A program made the position numbers and the translations under genes. The notes below the pieces were generated by a model that was not told the origin of the DNA, searched no databases, and saw nothing but the letters and a program-made list of their open reading frames with translations. A stretch of 64,000 bases of DNA from Gammaproteobacteria bacterium. GTDB taxonomy: Bacteria; Pseudomonadota; Gammaproteobacteria; Legionellales; Legionellaceae. The stretch is taken from NCBI GenBank assembly GCA_030147635.1, contig JASBUZ010000015.1, positions 1 to 64,000 on the forward strand, given 5' to 3'. Shown here one piece after another: positions 17,627-25,799 of this stretch (its first letter is position 1; every line of letters starts with the position of its first letter).

Positions 17627-18748
17627 ATGCCTTTTGATTATACCTCCCTTCCTCATTCGGGCATTCAAGGACTTCACCCGTATGTACCAGGAAAAGCAGC
17701 AGATAGCCTAAACGAGCAAGGCATGACTGACGTCATCAAGCTTGCTAGCAACGAAAATCCTCTAGGTTGTAGCGCGCACGTCTTAGACACTTTAAGCAAA
17801 ATCACACCTCATGATATTGCAACGTATCCCATTACTCGGGAAAATCCGCTACGCGCACGCCTCGCAGAACATACAGGACTTGAAAACCAAGAGTCAGTCA
17901 TCTTAAGTAACGGCTCGGATATTTTATTTCACTTACTCCTCGAGTGCTTTGCCCTACATACAGGCAAACATGTTTTAATACACGACTATGCTTTTATTAC
18001 CTACGAAGTGCAAGCTAATACCCTGGGCATTCCCGTTCGAAAAATCCCATTAAAAACCAACTGGAAAGTCGATATCGACGCAATGATTAAAGCATGCACT
18101 GAGAAAACAGCGCTTATTTTTTTAGCTAACCCCAATAATCCAACAGGCATTCTAGTCCCCCCTCAAGATATCGCGCGACTTTTAGACAGCATTCCGGAAA
18201 GCACACTCTTAGTACTTGATGAAGCGTATTACGAGTACACCCCGAGTGAGCTACGCTCTGATGCCAAGGCGCTGCTTGCCAAATACCCTAACTTAGTGAT
18301 TACCCGCACCTTTTCAAAAGTCTATGGACTTGCTGCTATGCGTCTTGGTTATGCACTCGCAAGCCCTGAGATTATCGCACTGCTAAGTCGTATCCAGCTG
18401 CCATTTACAGTAAGTATGCCATCGATGCTTGCTGGGATGGCAGCACTTGACGATCAAAGCTTTGTTGAGAAAAGTGTAAAACTTAACCAAAAAGGGCTCT
18501 TGCAGTTTACAGAAGTGCTCGATGCGCTTCTGCTCAATCATCTACCAACAGCTTGCAACTTTATTACTTTTGACTGTGGACGCAACGCCGTAGAGCTGGA
18601 TAATCACTTACAAGCACGCGGTATTATTACTCGTCCACTCAATCCTTATGGTTTAACCCAACACCTCCGTGTTACGATTGGCACTTTCGAGCAAAACGAA
18701 CGTTTTTTAAATGCATTACCTCTTTGTTTAAAGGAAACTTCAGCATGA
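17627..18748 (+). CDS. hisC: Histidinol-phosphate aminotransferase-type enzyme
   Basis: PLP-dependent class I/II aminotransferase. The substrate block KLASNENPLG is near the N-terminus. The cofactor-binding Asn lies in FLANPNNPTGI, the Asp/Tyr in VLDEAYYEY and the PLP lysine in TRTFSKVYGLAAMRLGY. The 373-residue length fits HisC. No other his genes are nearby. Because it is coupled to phhB by an ATGA overlap, a role in aromatic amino-acid transamination is as plausible as histidine synthesis; HisC-like enzymes often accept both. Confidence 0.88.
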   Translation: MPFDYTSLPHSGIQGLHPYVPGKAADSLNEQGMTDVIKLASNENPLGCSAHVLDTLSKITPHDIATYPITRENPLRARLAEHTGLENQESVILSNGSDILFHLLLECFALHTGKHVLIHDYAFITYEVQANTLGIPVRKIPLKTNWKVDIDAMIKACTEKTALIFLANPNNPTGILVPPQDIARLLDSIPESTLLVLDEAYYEYTPSELRSDAKALLAKYPNLVITRTFSKVYGLAAMRLGYALASPEIIALLSRIQLPFTVSMPSMLAGMAALDDQSFVEKSVKLNQKGLLQFTEVLDALLLNHLPTACNFITFDCGRNAVELDNHLQARGIITRPLNPYGLTQHLRVTIGTFEQNERFLNALPLCLKETSA

Positions 18749-19083
18749 ATGACTTAACCACCAAACACTGCGAGCCTTGCGAAGGCATTGGCGAGCCCTT
18801 AAACCGCGAACAAATTGACGCCCTCTTGCCACAACTCGAAAAAGACTGGCAGGTCTCAGACGATATGACCACCATTCAGCGCAATTTTTCGTTTAATAAC
18901 TTTCATGAAACTATGGCGTTTGTAAATGGTATGGCTTGGATTGCACATCGTGAAAACCACCATCCCGATATTGAGCTCGGCTACAACTATTGTCGTGTCA
19001 AATTTATGACACATGCCTTAAATGGCTTGTCGCATAACGACTTTATCTGTGCATCTAAAGTGGATCAGATGCTTATTATTTAA
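18745..19083 (+). CDS. phhB: Pterin-4a-carbinolamine dehydratase
   Basis: Recycles the pterin cofactor of phenylalanine hydroxylase. The 112-residue protein has the family signature in MAWIAHRENHHPDIELGYNY (His-His-Pro and surrounding residues). The ATG at 18745 overlaps the hisC stop (ATGA) and has an AAAGGAA site upstream, so it is preferred over the in-frame ATG at 18724. No phhA (hydroxylase) gene is in the window. The extra N-terminal Cys pair (CEPCEGIG) is also found in many PhhB proteins. Confidence 0.92.
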   Translation: MNDLTTKHCEPCEGIGEPLNREQIDALLPQLEKDWQVSDDMTTIQRNFSFNNFHETMAFVNGMAWIAHRENHHPDIELGYNYCRVKFMTHALNGLSHNDFICASKVDQMLII

Positions 19084-19122
19084 AGCTTTAAAAAACCAAC
19101 CTCACACAACAAGGAAGTGATT

Positions 19123-20175
19123 ATGAAAAAGAGACTTAGCGTCTTTGTGCTTTTATCTATTTTGACTTTTGTAAGTCATGCAACCACCTACTACCCTGCC
19201 CAAATTTTGGGGCGACAGCTTGGCATCAAAGGCCTTGGCTGGGCAGGACATGTAGGCCTTACTATTGCGGAGCATTTTTCTGATACTGCACACCAGATCA
19301 TTGAAGTATTAAATGAAATAGAAGTAATTCAGGTTAATACCATCGAGCACTTCAAACAAACCACACGCTACTGGGGCAGCCGTTATGGTATCGCTGACCA
19401 CACAGAAGCTGCAGATGTTATCGTCAAAGAAGCGCTGAGACAGCGCGCCCTTTGCCCGATTTATACGGACTCTGCGACTTATCATATTGGACAAGGCACC
19501 CCAGATAACCCCACACGCTGTGCAGTATTTCGTTGCGATACCTTCATTAACTACTTATTTCACCACGCAGGATACACACTCCCGACCTATCGTGGCAAAA
19601 CACTTCCCAAATACGTCTTTAAAGCATTTCCCAAGTCACATGAAGATGGTGATATAATCCTGGATGTCCCCCTAGATAACTTCAAGCAAGCCTTTGATTT
19701 ACCAGCATCTCAAGTCACACCACAGTCGATTCAAACCAGTTGGATGCTTGCCCAAAATCCAAACCTTTCTGACGAAAAACGGCTTTTCCTGCTCGATTAT
19801 TTAGGGCTCAATGGCACCCCTGAGCTCCTATCTGCGTTTATTCAGTATTACCCCACACAAACCAACTCAACGATTAAAAGCATGTTGATTCGATCAACCT
19901 TCACGCTTTACCAAAAATATTTTTTAAATCAACCCCATACTGAGTTGCAACAGTTTTATCAAAAGCTATTGGACAAGCCTCTTGATACACGAGATGTTCC
20001 GTTTGTCATACGGGGCTTTATTCAGCTCAGTAATACGCAGCAAAAATATCATGCTGAAAACAAACTTCATCAGTTACTTAAAGCCTATGAAAAAACTTTA
20101 CCTAATGAAACTTATAGGCAGCTGAAAAAATTAGTGGGGCACATGCATCATTTATTTTATACTAGGGCCAGCTAG
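19123..20175 (+). CDS. Secreted permuted papain-fold (YiiX/NlpC-like) protein, copy 1
   Basis: A signal peptide ends at SHA-20. The first domain has a His in WAGHVGLTI (His43) and, later, a Cys in VFRCDTFINYLFHHAG (Cys138). That His-before-Cys order and the local motifs resemble circularly permuted NlpC/P60 enzymes (YiiX/YebB type), so a cysteine hydrolase is likely (inference). The remaining 190 residues are helical, with the repeated phrase LFLLDYLGLNGTPELL. The start at 19123 is chosen because AAGGAAG lies 5 bases upstream. The next gene is a clear duplicate. The substrate is unknown: peptidoglycan, lipids or a host target are all possible. Confidence 0.7.
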   Translation: MKKRLSVFVLLSILTFVSHATTYYPAQILGRQLGIKGLGWAGHVGLTIAEHFSDTAHQIIEVLNEIEVIQVNTIEHFKQTTRYWGSRYGIADHTEAADVIVKEALRQRALCPIYTDSATYHIGQGTPDNPTRCAVFRCDTFINYLFHHAGYTLPTYRGKTLPKYVFKAFPKSHEDGDIILDVPLDNFKQAFDLPASQVTPQSIQTSWMLAQNPNLSDEKRLFLLDYLGLNGTPELLSAFIQYYPTQTNSTIKSMLIRSTFTLYQKYFLNQPHTELQQFYQKLLDKPLDTRDVPFVIRGFIQLSNTQQKYHAENKLHQLLKAYEKTLPNETYRQLKKLVGHMHHLFYTRAS

Positions 20176-20195
20176 TTTCCTCGTGTGCTTTAACT

Positions 20196-21401
20196 ATGAA
20201 TATAAAACCCTTACTTCTACCCACCCTGTTGCTCTTCACCCTACTTAGCCATGCAACAACTTATTATCCTGCGCAAATTGTCGGGCATGAACTGAAAGAG
20301 CCGTTCATAGAGTGGGTGGGCCATGTAGGCGTGACCATTGGCAAAGACCCATATGCACCAACCGAACAAATCATTGAAGTCTTACCGACCGTCAATGCCA
20401 TTCAAATTAACTCGCTTTCTGATTTCAAACAACGCTCACAATACTGGGGCAGCCGATATGGTATCGCAGACCAAGGCCCTTCCGCACAACATGTCATTGA
20501 TGAGGCACTCAGACAACGGGCCCTTTGCCCCACTTATACGCTCACAGATTCTTACCACATTGGCCTTGGAACACCAGATAATCCCATTCGTTGTGCAGTC
20601 TTTCGCTGTGATACTTTTGTCACCCATATCTTTCATACAGCAGGCCATGACTTGCCAACTTATCATGGCATTACCCTACCTGTGCGCGTATTTTATGCTT
20701 TTCCTAAAGCACACCACGATTACGAGGCGGCTGAACGCTTATCGATGAGTGAATTCAAAGCCGAAGTCGATTTACCCAAAGAGCAAACGACTTCTCAGAG
20801 TATTCATAGCCTCTGGAAACTCGCTCAAAACCCACACCTAAGTGTTGGAAAGCGTTTTTTCATCCTAGACTATCTGGGGTTAAATGGCACGCCTGATTTG
20901 ATTGAAGAGTTTATTGATTCTTACAAAACTGAAACAGATGAGCGACTAAGAAGCATGTTGGTTCGCTCCACTTTCACGCTTTACCAAACGCACTTTTTGA
21001 GCCAACCACATGAACCGCTTCGGCTGTTTTATGAAGAACTGCTCAGCAAGACTTTGTTGCCTGAAGAAGTGCCTTTTGTGATTCGTGGTTTCGTGAATTT
21101 AAGTAGTACTGGACAAGTCTTCTTGTCACAGTATCAACTGACTCAACAGCTCAACCGACATCAAGTGACCCTCCCTGCTGAAACGTCTCTTAGCTTAAAC
21201 TTATTACTTGCCTTTAAATCCAGCGCCTTAGAAAGCTACTATCTTTTCAGAGCAACGCAGTTACTGATAACAGCCGGTAGTGCTGATTTAAATCAACAGT
21301 TCATTGACGCAGTAACAGCTAGAATCAAGCGCATTGGGCCACAAGCACTTACGCCCGCATCAGCGCAAATGTTGCAAACCCAAATAAACTTTTCGGGGTA
21401 G
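20196..21401 (+). CDS. Secreted permuted papain-fold protein, copy 2
   Basis: Paralog of the preceding gene, 20 bases downstream in the same operon. It shares the signal-peptide end SHA-TTYYPAQI, the His43 motif (WVGHVGVTI), the Cys138 motif (RCAVFRCDTFVTHIFH), the phrase YWGSRYGIAD, and the helical half (ILDYLGLNGTPDLI, then LVRSTFTLYQ). It is about 51 residues longer at the C-terminus. All candidate catalytic residues are kept in both copies, which argues both are active. I know of no characterised member with this C-terminal helical half. Confidence 0.7.
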   Translation: MNIKPLLLPTLLLFTLLSHATTYYPAQIVGHELKEPFIEWVGHVGVTIGKDPYAPTEQIIEVLPTVNAIQINSLSDFKQRSQYWGSRYGIADQGPSAQHVIDEALRQRALCPTYTLTDSYHIGLGTPDNPIRCAVFRCDTFVTHIFHTAGHDLPTYHGITLPVRVFYAFPKAHHDYEAAERLSMSEFKAEVDLPKEQTTSQSIHSLWKLAQNPHLSVGKRFFILDYLGLNGTPDLIEEFIDSYKTETDERLRSMLVRSTFTLYQTHFLSQPHEPLRLFYEELLSKTLLPEEVPFVIRGFVNLSSTGQVFLSQYQLTQQLNRHQVTLPAETSLSLNLLLAFKSSALESYYLFRATQLLITAGSADLNQQFIDAVTARIKRIGPQALTPASAQMLQTQINFSG

Positions 21402-21417
21402 TCAATTAGAGCAAACT

Positions 21418-22698
21418 TTAGAAGAAGTACTTCCAAAAAGGCACGATTTTTATGTGTTGCTGATTGAGGTCTTCTTCTTGATCGTAAGTGATAATAATAC
21501 CTCTTGGTATAGTATAAGCCTCCATGGCGGCCTGAAGACCAGAAAGCTCTCTTTCTCGGTTTTCAGGTGTTAACTGATAGCAAACTTGAATGGCTACTGT
21601 CTCTGTTCCGTGTAAAACAAAATCACACTCTTTTTTATCATTGTAGAAATAAATCTGGCCTTTATCGCTTTTAAGGAGCTCAGAGTAAACGGCGTTTTCT
21701 AACAATTTTCCATGATTACTCGAAAATGAAAAAGCTGTGGATGTGATGAAACCATTGTCGATGCAATAGGCCTTCTTTTTATACCGGGTTTGTGCCTTTA
21801 GTGAATATGAAAAAGTTTTAATTTCATCAAAAAAATACGCATCTTCTAATATTTGGATAAAGTGTTTGATGGTATTCTCATTGCTACCTAGTGCCTTGCT
21901 CAGGCTATTATAAGAATACAAACTTGCAGGATTGGAGAGTAAATAATAAGCAAGGTTGGTTAATAATTTTGTATCCCTAATATCATGGTTTTTTATACAG
22001 TCTTTTAGCAAAATGGTTTCGTAATAATGCTTTAATATTTTGATGCGTTGGGTGTGATTATCAATACAATGTATTCTTGGAAAACCACCATATTGAAGCA
22101 ATGCATCCGTGCATGCCAGAGCAGTCGGTTTTTGTTTGGTAAGCCCGTAGTAAGCGCTAATACCTTTATTGTGGATAAGCTCGCTGTAACTCAGAGGATA
22201 GAGCTGTGTTTCAATATAGCGCCCAGATAATAATTGCGTGTAGTCGCTTTTTAGTAAATCGGCGTTTGAGCCCGAAACAATAATTTTAGAAAAGATTTTG
22301 CTGTCGTACATACTCTTAACATATTTTTCCCAACCTAAAACGTTTTGCACTTCATCCATAATAAGCATATTGACGGGGTGAGTTGTTAATTTTTCGGCTA
22401 CAGCGATAATATTAGGCAGTAGGGAAACATCATTTGTAGCTTCTGTGAAACTGGGATCGTCAAAGTTCATATAGAGTATGGATTTCGGCTCGTTTTCTCC
22501 CATTAAATGATTAATGAGCGTTTCAAGCAGTGTCGACTTTCCGGTACGCCGGATACCTGTAATCACTTGAATTTCAGCCAGCTGGAGGTCGGCAAGCGCC
22601 CCCCGATCATGTTTTCGCACAAAGTGATGTCGATAGGATATGTCACCCCAGTGCGGATTTTGGGTGACGAGCGTCTGCTCTAGTAATTGAGTGTTCAT
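21418..22698 (-). CDS. AAA-14/DUF4143 ATPase
   Basis: A 426-residue protein of the widespread bacterial and archaeal ATP-binding family. Walker A is GIRRTGKST (residues 48-56), Walker B MLIMDEVQ (Asp115, Glu116), with a sensor Ser in IIVSGSNADLL and an arginine pair in LLSGRYIE. The C-terminal half is DUF4143, a restriction-endonuclease-like fold with the YFYNDKKECDFVLHG core (Asp-x-Glu-Cys-Asp-Phe-Val). The biological role of the family is not established. Immediately upstream is a perfect 20-base inverted repeat, probably its operator. Confidence 0.88.
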   Translation of the reverse strand: MNTQLLEQTLVTQNPHWGDISYRHHFVRKHDRGALADLQLAEIQVITGIRRTGKSTLLETLINHLMGENEPKSILYMNFDDPSFTEATNDVSLLPNIIAVAEKLTTHPVNMLIMDEVQNVLGWEKYVKSMYDSKIFSKIIVSGSNADLLKSDYTQLLSGRYIETQLYPLSYSELIHNKGISAYYGLTKQKPTALACTDALLQYGGFPRIHCIDNHTQRIKILKHYYETILLKDCIKNHDIRDTKLLTNLAYYLLSNPASLYSYNSLSKALGSNENTIKHFIQILEDAYFFDEIKTFSYSLKAQTRYKKKAYCIDNGFITSTAFSFSSNHGKLLENAVYSELLKSDKGQIYFYNDKKECDFVLHGTETVAIQVCYQLTPENRERELSGLQAAMEAYTIPRGIIITYDQEEDLNQQHIKIVPFWKYFF

Positions 22699-22707
22699 AC
22701 GTAAATT

Positions 22708-22759
22708 TTACTAATTATAGTTAGTAAAATCAACTTTATTTACTAACTATAATTAGTAA
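22708..22759. repeat. Perfect 20-base inverted repeat upstream of the ATPase
   Basis: Arms TTACTAATTATAGTTAGTAA (22708-22727) and its exact reverse complement (22740-22759) are separated by 12 bases. Each arm is itself palindromic at its ends (TTACTAA...TTAGTAA). It lies 9 bases before the ATPase start and 3 bases after the stop of the next gene. Two dimer sites for a repressor, or an end-recognition site, are likely uses. There is no T-run, so it is not a standard terminator. Confidence 0.75.
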
Positions 22760-22762
22760 GTA

Positions 22763-23653
22763 TTATCGATTAAGCTGTATAGAAACCTCGGACACCCAGT
22801 TTTCCGCCATACCTGCTACAGGATCAGGGGATACACCTGCTCGAACTGTTTCGACATGGGTTGCATCCATCTTGCTAGAAACCCCTGAAAAGAAAGTATT
22901 GCCAAGCCAGCTTTGGTAACGCGCAGATGCAACGGTGAGTGGGAAAAGTACCAGTCCCAGCAAAGTGCCCAATAATGCAAGCCCTGCTGCCTTTACATAA
23001 TCTGCAAGTTCAGGCTGTAGTTTTACTTTACATTTTCCAGCGCATACTTCTGTTGCATTGGTGATAGACTGCTTAAGCGCTTCTAAATCTTCTGGTGCAA
23101 AATTTGTTCGGAGATACTGTTGCAGGGCTTGTTGAATAGCAAGTTGTAAGTTAGCAACAGGAAGCGCATGTCTTGCCCCTACCTTTTCCCGAAGTGCATC
23201 ACAAGTCTGAACGATATGGCTGTTAGCAATCCTAAGAAAATCTTGACTTGAACTTACGCCATCTAATAAATGCCCTTTCAGTTTTTGCTGTTCAAAGAAA
23301 TCTTTGCTGAGCTGCTTCTCACCTATAAGTGATGACTGCACAAATAAATGAATTGCCTCATCAATTGCTCTTTCAAACAAAACAACGTCTACAAGCTTTC
23401 CGTCGCTGTCAGCTAAGTTTTTTGCCGCATGCAGGCAAGCCTCTTTGAAGTTTTTTAACAGCGAAGCATCTTGCGGCCGCTCACCAAAAATATGCGTAAT
23501 ATAAGCATTTTGCTCTGGGGTGGCAGCTACATCATCTGGCTTACGCTCAAACAAAACATCAATTGCTCGATGAAGTGGATGCCCTAAATTATGAAACGCA
23601 CCATTGATATTAGTTAAAAACTCTTGCTTTTGTCCTGCATTCATAAGGGGCAT
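22763..23653 (-). CDS. Helical protein with one hydrophobic segment, unknown (paralog 1)
   Basis: A 296-residue protein, mostly helical, with one strongly hydrophobic stretch near the C-terminus (AAGLALLGTLLGLVLFPLTVA) and a Cys pair (CAGKC) before it. It shares the block EDLEALKQ...DYVKAAGL and the following NxFFS with the gene at 23717-24826, so they are duplicates. The ATG at 23653 is chosen because GGAG lies 7 bases upstream. No signal peptide. I recognise no enzyme motif. Coiled-coil plus hydrophobic hairpin proteins of this kind are common among secreted effectors of intracellular bacteria, but that is only an analogy. Confidence 0.65.
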   Translation of the reverse strand: MPLMNAGQKQEFLTNINGAFHNLGHPLHRAIDVLFERKPDDVAATPEQNAYITHIFGERPQDASLLKNFKEACLHAAKNLADSDGKLVDVVLFERAIDEAIHLFVQSSLIGEKQLSKDFFEQQKLKGHLLDGVSSSQDFLRIANSHIVQTCDALREKVGARHALPVANLQLAIQQALQQYLRTNFAPEDLEALKQSITNATEVCAGKCKVKLQPELADYVKAAGLALLGTLLGLVLFPLTVASARYQSWLGNTFFSGVSSKMDATHVETVRAGVSPDPVAGMAENWVSEVSIQLNR

Positions 23654-23675
23654 ACTAAATCTCCATCGACAATCT

Positions 23676-23706
23676 AAAAACGCGCTCACTTTAAGTGGGC
23701 GCGTTC
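23676..23706 (-). terminator. Rho-independent terminator between the two paralogs
   Basis: On the minus strand an AACGCGCCCACTT stem pairs with AAGTGAGCGCGTT (one G-T pair) and runs into a five-T tract. It follows the stop of the 23717-24826 gene and precedes the next ribosome-binding site, so the downstream paralog needs its own promoter or depends on read-through. Confidence 0.75.
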
Positions 23707-23716
23707 AGTTTGTCAA

Positions 23717-24826
23717 TTATGGATTATTAACCCCTATTGGAGATTCAGCTGCTGCCGAAACCTCGTCAGCGTATGGTGTTGCTTCTAGCTCAGCTCGAAT
23801 CTGTCTGCCTTTCTCAGAGTCTACTTCGCTTGGAGCAGGCCAGCTAAAGAAGTTTAGCTTGAGGCAATTTCGATAATTCGAGGAGATTAACGCAGGACAG
23901 GTCGGAAGCGCAATAAGCAACCCTACCAAAATAAGGCCTGCTGCCTTTATATAGTCCAAGACACTCGGCTCTATAGTCTCGTTATAGTATGCAGCGAGCT
24001 CATCGGTCGCAGCAACAACCGTTTGTTTGAGCTGCTCTAAATCCGCTGCCTGATACTCATTTTCCATGTAAGCGCCAGCGGCCTTCTCGATTTCTCTCAT
24101 CCAAAGCACGAGCGGGTGAAACTGTTCTTTATGATTAAGCCAAACCTCTTGCTCAACCTTTTTTAATAACGCATCAAACTCATCGCCTAAAAGCTTATTA
24201 AGTGCAGTATTAATTTTCCGATTCCGTACTCTTAAATCGTCATTATCCGGCGTAATGTTCAAAAACCTTTCAAATGCTTCGGTCTCAAGACGCATCTCTA
24301 AGACTTTGCTTTCTTCGTATAACTCATCGAAAGCAGTCTTTGCTATCCCTAGTTTATCAGCAACTTCAGCAGCCTTGTTGTATATCACAGCAAGAACACT
24401 CTTTCTCAGTTGGCCCATAGGGTTTTCAATATGCGTGATACGCTCAACCCACGTCTTGCCCTGACTACTGAGCTCATCGAAAATATCAACGCTTATTTTG
24501 AGCGTAGGATGTCCCGCATTTGCAGCTTGAATAAATGTGTCAGCAGCGTCTAAAACTCGTTTATGATAAAGAAGTGCATCGGCTAGTTTTTGTGGACTTG
24601 TAGAATATTTTTTTGCAGCATTCAATACTGCTTTTCGAAATGGTTGGAAAGGACCATGATTCCTATCTGTACCCATTAAATACGCTTTATACGCATCCAC
24701 TTGGCCTACTGGTAATGCCCTACCAGGGACTGCAACAGCATCGAAAGTGACTGCGTGCAAAAAATTTTCAAGCTGCTTGTTGCAAGCTTTAAGATATACG
24801 CTGAAATTTTCAGAAGTAAGAATCAT
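23717..24826 (-). CDS. Helical protein with one hydrophobic segment, unknown (paralog 2)
   Basis: A 369-residue protein related to the 22763-23653 product through its C-terminal third: ADLEQLKQTVVAAT, then DYIKAAGLILVGLLIALPT, then LNFFSWPAP. The hydrophobic segment is about residues 290-315, with a charged tail after it. The rest is predicted helical and coiled-coil, with no catalytic motif. No signal peptide. It is divergent from rsfS with a 123-base gap. Function unknown; an effector-like role is a guess from architecture. Confidence 0.65.
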   Translation of the reverse strand: MILTSENFSVYLKACNKQLENFLHAVTFDAVAVPGRALPVGQVDAYKAYLMGTDRNHGPFQPFRKAVLNAAKKYSTSPQKLADALLYHKRVLDAADTFIQAANAGHPTLKISVDIFDELSSQGKTWVERITHIENPMGQLRKSVLAVIYNKAAEVADKLGIAKTAFDELYEESKVLEMRLETEAFERFLNITPDNDDLRVRNRKINTALNKLLGDEFDALLKKVEQEVWLNHKEQFHPLVLWMREIEKAAGAYMENEYQAADLEQLKQTVVAATDELAAYYNETIEPSVLDYIKAAGLILVGLLIALPTCPALISSNYRNCLKLNFFSWPAPSEVDSEKGRQIRAELEATPYADEVSAAAESPIGVNNP

Positions 24827-24886
24827 TTTTGTGCCTCATAAAAAACAAAGAGATTATATTTTAAACAAAAAAACATAGCGTGTCAA

Positions 24887-24915
24887 TTGCGTTGATGTAG
24901 GACATTTGGTACAAT
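24887..24915 (+). promoter_or_regulatory. Sigma70 promoter of rsfS-rlmH-mrdA-mrdB
   Basis: TTGCGT (24887-24892) and TACAAT (24910-24915) have an ideal 17-base spacer. They lie about 35 bases before the rsfS ATG. Confidence 0.6.
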
Positions 24916-24949
24916 TGCCCACTTTTGACAACTAATCTCAGACTGTACC

Positions 24950-25291
24950 ATGGCCCGAAACTTACGTCTTGAAACCTTATTAAAGTCACTGGAAGATAAC
25001 CAAGCAATCGACATCAAAGTCATTAATGTTCGTGAACAAACGAGCGTTACGGACTTCATGGTTGTCTGTACAGGACGGGCAGCACGCCACTTACGCGCTT
25101 TAGCAGAGCACTTGCTAACAGATATGAAAAAAGCTGGCTTTCCAGCACTCAGTAAGCATGGCTTGGACGATGGTGAGTGGGCACTCGTTGATTTTGGTGA
25201 ATTTGTTGTTCACATCATGCAAGCAAGCAGTCGCGCCTTTTATAACTTAGAAGGTCTCTGGCAAGACGGCCCTGAAGCAATTCATGCTTGA
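24950..25291 (+). CDS. rsfS: Ribosome silencing factor RsfS
   Basis: Binds L14 on the 50S subunit and blocks joining in starvation. The 113-residue protein shows the family core: VTDFMVVCTGRAARHLRALAEHL, then WALVDFGEFVVHIMQ and FYNLEGLW. It overlaps rlmH by 8 bases, the classic arrangement leading into the mrd genes. Confidence 0.95.
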   Translation: MARNLRLETLLKSLEDNQAIDIKVINVREQTSVTDFMVVCTGRAARHLRALAEHLLTDMKKAGFPALSKHGLDDGEWALVDFGEFVVHIMQASSRAFYNLEGLWQDGPEAIHA

Positions 25292-25754
25292 AATTACCCT
25301 GGTTGCTATGGGCAATAAAATGCCCGCTTGGGTTGTTGAGGCAACCCACGAGTTTACCAAACGACTCAAAGAAGGCTTTAAATTTAATCTCATTGAAACT
25401 CCACTGCTTCGTCGCACCCACAGCCATAATTTGTCGCATATTCTAGAAAAAGAAGCAGCAAAGCTTGAACAAGTAATCCCTAAAAGTGCCTATTTGATTG
25501 CGCTCGATGCCAAAGGGCAAAGCCATTCTAGCGAAGATCTGGCAGCACATCTTGGCAAGTTGCAACACATAACCAGCCATATTTGCTTTGTCATTGGTGG
25601 CCCTGAAGGCTTACCCATGAGCTTACTTGAGAAAAGCCAAGAGAGCTTATCTCTTTCCAAGCTCACGCTCCCTCACCCTATTGCCCGAGTCGTGCTGCTT
25701 GAAACACTTTATCGCTCGTGGTCTATTTTACACAACCACCCTTACCACAAATAG
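25284..25754 (+). CDS. rlmH: 23S rRNA pseudouridine-1915 N3-methyltransferase RlmH
   Basis: SPOUT-fold methyltransferase acting on pseudouridine 1915 in helix 69. The 156-residue protein contains the trefoil-knot SAM site ICFVIGGPEGLP and the C-terminal LPHPIARVVLLETLYRSW. Its start overlaps the end of rsfS, indicating coupled translation. Confidence 0.96.
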   Translation: MLEITLVAMGNKMPAWVVEATHEFTKRLKEGFKFNLIETPLLRRTHSHNLSHILEKEAAKLEQVIPKSAYLIALDAKGQSHSSEDLAAHLGKLQHITSHICFVIGGPEGLPMSLLEKSQESLSLSKLTLPHPIARVVLLETLYRSWSILHNHPYHK

Positions 25755-25799
25755 CAAATTGCGCTAAAATTTCCGCTCACTTAAGAAGAAGTTAATGTG

